This document shows, in pieces, positions 23,401 to 35,400 of a DNA stretch of 64,000 nt. The DNA comes from Macrosoma leucophasiata (Eukaryota; Arthropoda; Insecta; Lepidoptera; Hedylidae), in contig JAWQUS010000016.1 of the NCBI GenBank assembly GCA_036365455.1, positions 15,647,001 through 15,711,000 of the forward strand, read 5' to 3'. The position numbers and the translations under genes are program-made. The notes below the pieces were generated by a model. The model was not told the origin of the DNA and made no database searches. It saw only the letters and a list, made by a program, of their open reading frames with translations. Every line of letters starts with the position of its first letter. Position 1 is the first letter of the stretch.

Positions 23401-26400
23401 TTTGGTCGAAAGTGAACATTGTAGAGTAAAAAAACATTATTTTGATCAGTTTTTTTTATTTTGCATACTTTATAAAGTTCAGAGCAAAATAAGGGTTCAG
23501 GTCATAATAGGTAATATGCCTAGTGATACAGTACAACTAATAGAAAAGAATATTAAAGATAAAGTAACCGTCACGAGAAGCTATAAATTATGTAAACAAA
23601 CATCTTTTACTAAGTAAACATTTTATACTGCGAGATAATAATAACTTGAACATATTCAATCGACATGAAATATAGACGGGTTATATGAAAGTAACAACCT
23701 ATTTAATTTAGTCGAATTATATTTTAACGACGCAAAGCGCTATCGTTTGTGTTTCTTGGTACCGGAACGCGTCCGTCGCAGGGATTGTAAACTATCGGGA
23801 CGCCATTTTGAAATAAACAGTCATTCGAGTTTCGAATGCGTACGAGTTTGTTTGTTTCATTGCTTTGCATATATCGCGGATCTGGTTGTTATTGTTAATT
23901 TTGTTTTTGTTTCGTTATCACTTTTTAATTGTTGTAACTTTAATTGTTGCGTTAATTTTATTTGTTATTACGTATAATGGAGCCAGTAGCCAGTACATCT
24001 AAGGAAATAAATTCGCCACGAAAAAAACGTCAAAAGGTACGTAATACAATTTATCTAAAATATATAATAAGTAAAAAGAAAGAGTTGTTTGTTCAAACGC
24101 GATAATCTTTGGAAACTTTTATTAGAAGTACGTTTTAAATTGTGAAGTAATTGGTTAGGTTAATTGGTATACCTGGAGATATAGCTTGAGCTTCGTGTGA
24201 AAGTGACTGAACAGGTGATTTTTACAGGTGACGAGCTTTACGGCTAATGAGAAAAATATGGTGATCAACGTATATAAGTACGTGAAAGAAAATTGGCCAT
24301 CGAATGAATATCCCTACAAAACCGAAATAAATAAAAAAACAGCAACGATTTTGGGAATTGGCATCGCATCTGTGTATAATATATTAAAAGAATATAAATC
24401 AGAAAAGGGAATAAAATCACCTATCAAATCTAAAGACAGGCCTAAATTTTATCAGAAAGTAGACGATTTTGATAAATCCGTAATTAGGAAAAAAATTCAC
24501 AGTTTCTTTTTAAATGGCCAATTACCAACAATTCCCAAGATTCTTCAGGCAGTAAATGACGATGAAGATTTGCCAAATTTTAGCGAAACAACTCTCAGGC
24601 GGCTAATAAAGCATTTAAACTTTAAATACATAAAACGACAGCGAAATAACGCACTGATTGATAGAGATGACATTGTAATATGGCGGCGAAAATATTTAAA
24701 ATCGATTAAAGACTATAGACGTAAAAATCGCCAGATATTTTACATGGATGAGACATGGGTGAATGCAGGTTAGTGTGTTTTTTTTTAATTGCAGTAAAAC
24801 GGCAGACTACCATACGGTTCGCCTGATTGTAAGCAAATACCATATAACATATATATAAATTAAAGAATTAATAAAAGACGCAATTGCATCTCTATTATTC
24901 TGTTTTGTTCAGTGAGCAATATTGAAAGTTAAAGATTATTTTTTTCTCTATCTTTTGATATCAATAAGTCATTTTAAGGCGAAAAGGAGTTAGCAAGTTA
25001 GATTATTTAGCCAACGAAATGTTTAAATGTTTTTACAGGACATACCGTAAATAAAACTTGGGTAGACAAACAAGTTAAAAGTAAGAAGCAGGCTTTCCTA
25101 GAAGGACTTAGCATTGGTGCACGTAACCCAACGTCAAAAGGTAAACGATTAATAATAATTACCCATATCGGCAATGAGAACGGTTTTGTAGAGGGCGGCG
25201 AAAATATATTTGAATGCAAGAAGACGGGAGATTACCATGAATCAATGGATGCAACACATTTTGAACAATGGTTTGAAAACGTTCTCCCAAAACTTGGAGA
25301 AAATGCAGTAGTGGTAATGGACAATGCACCATACCACTCAAGGCGTCTTGAAAGAATTCCTACTACTGCCTGGAAAAAAAATGATATACAAAATTGGCTT
25401 GTAAGTAAGAATATTTCTTACGACGACAATGAAATTAAGACTGAATTACTGCTAAAAGTAAAAAATGTTAAAGACCATTTTAAAACTTATGTAGTGGACG
25501 AGCTCGCAAAAAAATATAAGGTGGAAGTATTGAGACTCCCGCCATATCATTGTGAGCTTAATCCAATTGAGCTAATTTGGGCCAACGTAAAAGTATATGT
25601 TGCTCGCAAAAATACAAATTTTAAATTTGACGAGGTAAAACAATTATTACAAGAGGGACTGCAGCAGATTACTTCGGAAAATTGGAAGCGTTGTGTGGAG
25701 CATGTTATCAAGGAAGAAGATAACTTTTATTCCAAAATCGATGAGATGATTGATAAAACTGTAGACAGCTTCGTGATACATGTCACTGATTCTGACACAG
25801 AAATGGAAACATCTGAATCTGACGAATAATTATTCTGAAATAATATATGTTAATTAATAAATTATTAAATCTTAAACAAATTCTTTTTTTTTATTGGTCC
25901 AAATGTTGTGAACTCCTGAACACTTGTTTACAAAATTTATAGCTTCTCGTGACGGGGACTTTAGATTGTACTACCAAGACAATAATATAGACAATAATTT
26001 TCTTGGTAGTACAATAATTTTACTGCATTCAACCATAAAAATTTCGCCGTGTATATAAACGTGGTAAGAAAATTGTATGTTTATGTTAATATTTACACAA
26101 TTGCAGGTTTTACAATGTCACCAAGTGGGTACGTTGATACGCGGTGGCAGAGGGCGAGTGGTCGGTCTGTCGACTGATCCAGGACAAGCTGTGCTGGCGT
26201 GTTATGGCACCGACTCGCTTCTAGAACTCTTTTCATTCTGCTCGGATGATGACGCGAAAGCCAGGATGAATAAACGAATAAAAAAACAAAGAAAAAAAAT
26301 ATTGTAAGTAATGAATAGTCATATACTTTCCAGCTAATATAAAAAATGTTAATATCAATAATGAAAGGAAAACTTTGCCACATACACAGGAAACAAAAGG

Positions 26401-29400
26401 AGAGTGGGGAATTAGAGGCCGACACAGCAGAAGTGGCAGAAATACTCACACTATCGGACGAGGTACGGCGGCTGTCTTCGGTGAAATTGTCTGCTAAGAT
26501 CAAATCGACCACGCTGCTGCTCGGCACCACGGGCGAGCTGCGCGTCGGTGTAACGTTGGCCAACAATACTGTTGAACTACACAGCTTGAGGATGGGAGAG
26601 GGCAATGAAGGTAACATTTTGACCTTATGGGAACAGAATTCTGACTCATCATTTCAGCCGAAAGATGTTCACTTTTGGACAAAAGCTTCGCCCGAAAGAT
26701 GCCATACGTTTGCTGTGGCATCATTGCACACATGAAAAAGTGTCACGTTCCGTCAGAGCCGAGCTAGCGATAAAGATAGTCACACTATCGTCCTTAGCTG
26801 AACCCTTGTGACATGTTTTCTTATGATGTAACCCCTAAAATGGCTTTACAGTCAAGCATGTTTTGCATATATTGATAGATGTAGACAGACACCGGACTTA
26901 ATTCTCTTAATTTAAGACCTTGCTAAGTCTATCGTAGAATAGATTCGAATGTTTAATCATTTTGTCCTTGTGCATGGCATTTCCCATATAAAAGAGAAAA
27001 AAAATCATCGTGACTTGTACATTCCACTGCTAATTAATTAGACTCCTACAACTTGCTGATCACCTCAATAACAAACGGAAAAAAAAATTATGTCTTCAGA
27101 GTTCTTGTGAAAAAGTCTTCAGTCCTTGTAGTACGATTTTTTGTTATAAATACTTACGAGTTAAAATATCATAGTATGTTTCTCTTTCTTTGTTTCTTAT
27201 ATTATTTCGCATTAACACATGCTTGTGAAATATATTTTATTTTTAAAGAAAAATGGAAAGAAAAATTTGACTTCAGGCGAGGCTCGAACTCGCGACCTAC
27301 TGGGAATCTAGTCCAGCCGCTCTTCCAATTGAGCTACTGAAGCCCTGCCCGATTTGTCAAATCTTTCCTTCACATCTATTGCATTGCTTTATGGTAGCAG
27401 CAGCGCCATCTATTACCAACTATGCTTCTCTTTCTTTGTTTGTTTCTTTTTTGACGACCCAGTTGGTCCAGCGGTGTGAGACGACCGCTTGATTCGAAGG
27501 GTCGCGGGTTCGATCCCCGCACCGGGACCGGTATATTTAATTTCATTTCATTTCATTTTGTTGTATGTGTACAACGGCACCCACAACACAGGTTCATACC
27601 TAATGTGGGGCTGTGAGTGTAAGCGTATTTTGTTTATTATTTTACTGTTGTTGCTTTTTCGTTACAGTGAAATGTTTGAAACAAATCACTCAACCCGGCC
27701 ATCAAAAGGATCCTCGGTGTATTGCAATTAGCTCAGACAACTTAGCCATACTTTCAGCATCTGCAGATTCAATAAAGCTATGGAATAGGTAAGACCGAAA
27801 GTAATTTTTCATCCTTAATTCACCCTCATCATTGTCCTGGTCAAAGTCATGTGATCATCATGTGTTCACTTGAGTGGTGGTACAGTTCCAGTGTAGGAGC
27901 TCGAGCTCGCCAAATGTTAGTGTTCAGCACTATCGAGTTCTGGTTAGATGGTAATGTATGGTCCCGTAATAACTATCACAGAGATATAACAACTAAGGTG
28001 TCAGGCAGGGTTGCCAACCGTTCGGTTTTCGACCGGGCTGTTGGGTTTTAGAAGGAATTGTTGGGTCAGGTCGCTTACTTCCGACCGGATTCAATTTGTC
28101 CGGTCAGCAAGTATTATGAACGTTACGCGCAGCGTGAAGTACCACGTCTGCCGCAGACTGAAGCTGCACGGCACGACGCGGGTGGATTCCAGGGCAGGGG
28201 CATACATGGGGTTCCACTTGAATTTATTTATTACTATATAATCATTTACTCAACCGGTTTCGATCACACGATCATCGATCATCTTGTTGACAGTAAACTA
28301 CCTTTTTAAACACTTAGAAAAACTCGAGACAAAAAGTTCCAAAAGTATAAGAAGCGGAAGAGAAGATAAGAAGAGGGTAGATTAGGAAAGATATTTTAAA
28401 TGTTGTCAAAACCTGCGGCACAAATCAACCTCAAAGAAAAAACTTTTTCATTAATACTTACAGTTTTTTTTTTCCATTTTGACCAAGTATGATCTGATTA
28501 AATTTTTTGTCCGGTTATGGCGGCTAGAAAAGTTGGCAACCCTGGTGTCAGGGGCGGTAACGCATTCCTTACTGATCGCGAGCGGCATTTTACCTCCGAC
28601 ATCAGTGTCAGAAAATACTAACGCATATTATAATTGTGCCTAAGTATTTTTTATTATAACGAACAGGACAAGCCAATCATGTCTTCGCACAATACCTGTG
28701 CCCTGCGGCACTCCACTGAGCGCCTGCTTCGCCCCGGGCGACCGCCACGCGCTGGTGGGCTGCACAGACGGTGCCTTACTGCTGGTGGACGTGGCCGCCG
28801 GCAGAGTACTTGAGCAAGTGCCCGCTCACTCCACAAAGTGTACCGCAGTGGGCCTTGCACCTGACTTGGTTAGTTAATTTACTATCTTGAATTTCGATGT
28901 AGGAACTGTACCGGTACTGGTAGATGGTGGTGGCGACCAGACCTCCAGCTGCTATTATCTGCTATTATAAAATAAAATAAATAAAATACGCTTAAACTCA
29001 CAACCCCACAGTAGGTATAAACCTGTGTCGTGGGTGCCGCTGTACACATACAACACATACACAAACACCCAGACCCGAAACAAATATCTGTAGGCCATAC
29101 AAATATTAGTCCCGGTGCGGGGATCGAACCCGCGACCCTTCGAATCAAACGGTCGTCTCACACCGCTGGACTAACCGGGTCGTCCAATTATTAATTATAT
29201 TATCTGTTTATCCGCAAGTGAGTAAATGCAGTTTCGGGGTCATATAGAGGGTAAGACCAAGCTGGCATCCAAGAAGCTCGGGGTGCTAAACAAGGCGAGG
29301 CAGTATTTCACACTGGGGCAACTTCTACAGCTATATAAAGCTCAAGTGAGGCCCCATTTGGAATACTGCTCTCATCTTTGGGCGGGAGCCCCTAAATAAC

Positions 29401-32400
29401 AGCTCGGTCCCCTTGACTCCATTCAAAAACGTGCCATTCGAATCGTCAACGACCCAGGAATCACAGATCGACTCGAAGATCTGAGTCTGCGCAGAGACAT
29501 CGGTTGTCTATGCATCTTCTACCGTCTTTACAATGGTGAATGCTCTGATGAACTGTTCGATCTGGTGCCATCGTCTCCATTCCTTCATCGTACCACCCGC
29601 CGAAGAGAGAAGTTTCACCCGCACAGATTGGACACTTGGCAGTGCTCAACAGCCCGATTCGCGCGTTCATTCCTGCCCAGAACGTGCAAATTGTGGAACG
29701 AACTTCCCTCTGAGGTGTTCCCCCGGCGCTACAATATGGGGTTCTTCAAAATAGGCGTCAAAAGAGTCTTTCAGGGCTGGCAGCGCGTTGGCAACTCCCC
29801 TGATGTTGTAAATGTTCATAGGCGACGGTAACCACTTTCCATCAGGTGGCCCGTCTGCTTGTCTGTCAATCCTTTGATATAAAAAAAAAAACCATTTTGT
29901 AAATATATTCTATTTCTTTTCAGCGTAGTTGTTATTCCGGAGGTGGTGACAAAACAGTGAAATTATGGCAATTCGAGCTAATAGAGGATCCGACTGGCGA
30001 ATCCAAAGCGAAGGTACTGTTTACTAACAATGATATCCTAACCTGTCCCACATTTTTCGTTAAATAGAATACTAGTCCGCAACAAACTCTTATTTAATAT
30101 TAATAATAATACTACTAACGCTTCTCCTACAAGACAAAACTATTTTTTAATAATGATTGAATATCAACGTTATCGTGAATGATATTATTATGCAATGTTG
30201 TAACGTTGATTGTCACAGACTAGAAAATATACTAGTTCGGACGAATCCAACAGACCCGCGTACACAGTTGTTAAATCCGAAATTTTAAACTTTATTGAAT
30301 AATTAAATATTTAAAGTAAAAATTTGGATAGTTTTGAAGTTTTTTAAGAATAATCATTACAACACTTATCTTGTGAATCTAAACCATTTTCAAATACACT
30401 TGAATAGGTGTCATTGAAATCGGTCCAGTAGTTTAGGAGTAGTTCAATCACACACACACTCTGAAGAATCATAAAATTATAGAGTTTTTCACACTTGAAA
30501 TTAAAGTTCGAGTTCATCAGTTTCTACTTTAATTTATTTAAGAAATAAATGTACTGGTATATGTTAGATTATGGATGGCGAATCTGTAAGCTACGACCAA
30601 CTTTTGGAAAATCTTTAAGATTTGGCAATTTTGAGGGCAACTTTTTTGCAGGTATTGTCAATATTGCACACGAGAACATTGGAACTGGAGGAAGCCGTGA
30701 CGGCAGTGAGAATTAGTCCGAACAACAAGTTTATAGCAGTCGCTCTCATGGATTCCACTGTCAAGATTTTCTTCCTTGACACATTCAAGGTAACTTTTTT
30801 CTTAGGGTAACGTAAAATGAGGAAATAAAAGAACGTAATCTTTCCTATTCAATTCTTATTTTTAAAATATTACTAAAACCAAATCTCCAATCTCCACCAA
30901 CCCGCTTTGGAGCAGCATGGTGGAGTAAGCATCGGGCCTCCCCCCACAAAGGGGAGAGACTCGTGCCCGGCTCGAGCAATGGGACGTCTCAAAGGTTGTC
31001 AATAAGATGCATTAGTATTATTACTAGCTGCGCCCGCGCTGCTCCAATGCGGGTAGGTGGAGATACGGGTTAGTGGACAACCCGCTGTCGGATGTTCGGG
31101 TGTGTGATGAGTGACCGCTAGTGGCAAATTAAAATGCGCGTTTCCGTCCTTCGAATGGAACGTTAAGCCGTCGGTCCCGGTTGCTATCGATAGATAGCAA
31201 TCGTTGTCGGAATAAATCTAAAAGATGAAAAAATAAAAACAAAATCCATATAAAATTAATAAACAGATCGTTTTTATTTTACAGTTCTACTTATCCCTAT
31301 ACGGGCACAAACTACCGGTGCTCTGTTTGGACATGAGCTACGATTCCAACATCATCGCGACGGGGTCTGCCGACAGGAACGTCAAGATCTGGGGCATGGA
31401 CTTCGGTGACTGCCACAAGTCAATCTTCGCTCACAACGACTCCGTCACGGCACTACAGTTCGTCCCGAGCACGCATTACTTCTTCACTGGATCCAAGGAT
31501 GGAAAAGTGAAGCAATGGGACGCCGACACCTATGAAAATATTATAACGCTTAATGTAAGTTGGTATATTTACATTAGAAGGCGCACGACTGCATTCTATG
31601 TTTAGCAAAATTAGATAAATTTTATCGATACTCCACACAATCGTTACCAATTCGTGTATTTATGTCAGGCATCGATCTAAATGTACAGTGCTCATCTAGA
31701 AAAATTGCACATCGAGCTTAGGAAGGAGACAATCGGCTAGTTTCGAGTTCGTAGAGCGTTATAGCGGCTGCACACTGTCTACGTTAGCAATAATAGTCCG
31801 TCGGAAAGATTGTGTACGAAAGAGATAACGCTCTACAGAGCCGAAATGATCCATCTTTCTCTTATGGTCGATGTGCAATATATGTTGCTGTGTACTGTAT
31901 TGTGGATTTATGGCTGAAAATGTTCTTACTACGAATAAGGGAGGATGATCCGATCAGGTGAGTGGCCCACGTCTCATGTAGCGGACGCTATATTATTCCC
32001 TTCCAAGACCGGAATTTGAATTTCTTTCTGTTATTTTGTTTTTTAGAGCGAGCTCTGTTCCCAACCCCAGTGAGTCGGGTGTGGAAGCCTACTTTGATTC
32101 AAGATAGACAGACTTAGATCAACACAGCCTGAGGCGGAAATCCCAAGTGTGTAGTGGTAGCTACTGAGTTTGTCCCCGTAGTACTGTACACTATCTGACC
32201 ACAGTGGAAAAAAACTTTTTGTTATTATAATACTTGTACGCGCGGATTTCGATTAAGGCCACATTCACATTCTTATATTGTAGAATGATAGACGACGCCG
32301 TCGCCATTATATTGAAAGTAATAGTCGAAGTCGTGCGGGAGTGCGTGCCTTTGTAAAATTATAAAATTAAAAACTAGGTTTTTGCTCAACAAATGTTACA

Positions 32401-35400
32401 AGTGAAGAAGTGGCAAACAAGCAAGCAGTTCACATTGGCGTTAAGTGATGACTGCAGCCTATAGACACCCACACAAAGACCAAGGTCAAAATGCAGATGC
32501 GTTACCACTCCCGAGGCCTAAGGTGTTATGCCTCTGTGCCGGATATTACAGGGCCGTACATTAACCGTACATCGGTCGTGCAAATCTCAACGTTGTCATC
32601 GATCAGGGCCACTTCGGGGAGTGTTCGGGCGTGTGCGTGGGCGCGGGCGGCGCGGCGGCGGCGTCGTGCGGCGCGGACCGCGCGCTGCGGCTGTACGCGC
32701 GCACCGACGAGCCGCTCGTGCTCGGGGACGCGGACGAGGCCGAGGAGGGGCTCGCTACCGGCGAACAACACGTACGTGCTCATTGGCTGTTAAGAAAAAG
32801 ACTAAATACTTTAATATGGATTGTGACATTTTACCTGCCATGAATAACAAAAAAAAAAAATTAAAGAAAAAACAAAGAAATTAAATTAAAAAAAAAATCT
32901 TTTGAAATAAAAATGTGTCGTTAATTAGAACATCGTCAATTTCTTACTTTCAAAAACAAGATGTAGACTTTGCTGTCCCTCAATGGTGCGATGTGATACT
33001 AGTAATCCCGTATTATTTTCCTTTACAGGCACCGGTTCCAGGTTTACCAGGTTTAAATATGCCGACAAAGAAAACGATCGGAGCAGAAAAAGCCGTGAGT
33101 AACTAAAGTTTATTGACTCTCTGTAAATTCAATTGTATTAATTCAATTTAAACTGTAACTTACGAGATGCCTATCTACAAATATCACCCCTTATCCATAT
33201 TTGTTGTATCTATTATCAACTACCGTATATTTCAATTTGTGTTCATATTTTCATATCACTACTACGATAGGCTTAAGGGAACATTTACTAACACCAAAGT
33301 ACTGGGAAACATGTGAAAAATTGAATTCTAAGTGACTCCCCTTCTCGAGCGGATTCACTTACAATGCGCTAATTGGGAAAGTATTTGCACCAATACAGTA
33401 TTAATCCCTATCACATTAAATACTCCTATTAGTTTAAGCATTAATTTAACATACTACGCTATAATTAAAACGAATATTTTAGAAGTTGACGCGAGAAATA
33501 GCGCGCATGAAAATACATTTCATTCAAACGCGATGCTCGCACCGACGCGACGTTTGCATCCTCCTGTGTTTTGTTTTTTGTGCGGTAATGGCTTCTAAAT
33601 GTGTTGTATGGCGGGTCTGCTCGTGATCAATAGTAGTTAGTGTCGATAATTTTGCAGGCGGACTCGATAGTGGAGTGCTTGTCGGTGTGCGCGGAGTACC
33701 GGCAGCAGGCGGGCGGGGGGGGCGGGGCGGGCGGTCCCGTGCAGCCGCCTCTGCTCATGCTGGCCCACAACTGCACCACGCCCGAGGACTTCCTCGTCGA
33801 GACCTTCAAGAAGATACGCTCCAGGTTAACGAGATTAAGCTTGGGTTGCACCACGACTTTTGTTAAAGTTAGAAAAGGATGTGAAATGTTACAATAACTT
33901 TAAGAAAAGTCGTGGTGCAACCCAGGCTAAGTTTAACACTAGATATTGAATGTCTTGCAGAATGTTGTTGTTCCTAAAAAATGTCCTGGGGAGAATTTGT
34001 TTCGATATAGAGTGACGTAATGGTTTTTTAAGAAAATATGTTACGTCATAAAGAAAGAAAGAAAGAAAGAAAATTTTTTATTCTTTAACTTACACAACAC
34101 AGTAAATAGTAAAAACAAAAAGCAAGGATATCACCAAATGCGATTGTGTGAAGCCAAAGAAACGGTACCCATCTCAGCTTATTGCTGCAGCAGTGCTGCA
34201 GCGCTGGTATTCTGATGGGACCTTGAGTGACAATTACGAAATACAAGGCAGTTAATGCCTAATTAACCCAATTATATAAAGGCATCGCACTAACGCTCAG
34301 AGTGTCATTTGAGACATATGAATATTTACCGAAACAAAATAATAACAATAAATATAGAAGCATATATATTATATACATTTTAACTATATACGCCTATATA
34401 AGTACATAGCCAAAATGTCGCGATCCAAGTTAACCTGCATTACACAGTCGTACCTTGATGTTTTTTAGCTTAGAAATGGTGAAATTAACTGGATGTCTTG
34501 TTAAGTAAATAAAGTGAATTGGAGACTGAAATAATCTAATATACTTGGTATGTATTAAATATATTGGAATAATAATAGGTAATAATAATCATAGTCGTCG
34601 TCATTTTTGTACAGTGGGCACTCGAAGTTTCGAGGTAAGGTGGTCTCGATGGTTGGATTTCTCGGTCGGTCAAATGAATTTTAAACTAAACCGCTGTTGG
34701 TTTTACAGTGATCTAGAGGAAGCGCTACTTCTGCTGCCGTTTAGCGCTGCGAGCGACATAGTGCGGTCGCTGCCGGCGCTCCTGGAGCGCGGCGACCAGC
34801 CCGAGCTGCTGTGCCGCCTCGCCGTCTTCCTGTTGCGGGTGCACCACGCGCCGCTCGTCGCCAACCGCGCGCTCCTCAAGCACCTCATACAGATACAGGC
34901 CAAGGCCACGATGCGGCTGAACGAGTTGCGGGTGAGTCGTCCGTCATTTACAGGGCTGCGATTCATGTTAGCTGCCACGCGTCCTAATAATGCGAACGCT
35001 GGCGACGATAGTGGAGCGTGACAACTGGCCTGAACTGGTGCGTCGCCTCGCCGTCTTCCTGTTGCGGGTGCACCACGCGCCGCTCGTGGCTAACCGCGCC
35101 CTCCTCAAGAACCGCATACAGATACATGCAAAGGCCACGATGCGGCTGAACGAGTTGCGGGTGAGTTGTATTGACATGTTAAATAATTGCGAAAAGTTAC
35201 AGAATATAGAGGCCTGTACCTAACTCCAAAATTAGGTAACGGGAATTCGTTTCTTCTATGAAAACCGTGAGATGCTAATAAGCGCAATCCCATCGTTGTC
35301 TATCTAGCCTTGATCTGAATATTATATACATTTTTGGTGACATGTGAAAACGGAACTATGCCCCTTCCCTCAGGACACTGAAATGGGGTGTAGAAAAGCG

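Noticed and set aside
27453..27530. Functional tRNA gene at the family 2 SINE head
   Set aside because: Same reasoning: three copies with a common non-tRNA body.
34952..35160. Second copy of exon 15 as a usable cassette exon
   Set aside because: The TTTACAG acceptor at 34951 leads into a stop in the required frame, and the AG at 35010 is out of phase with exon 14.
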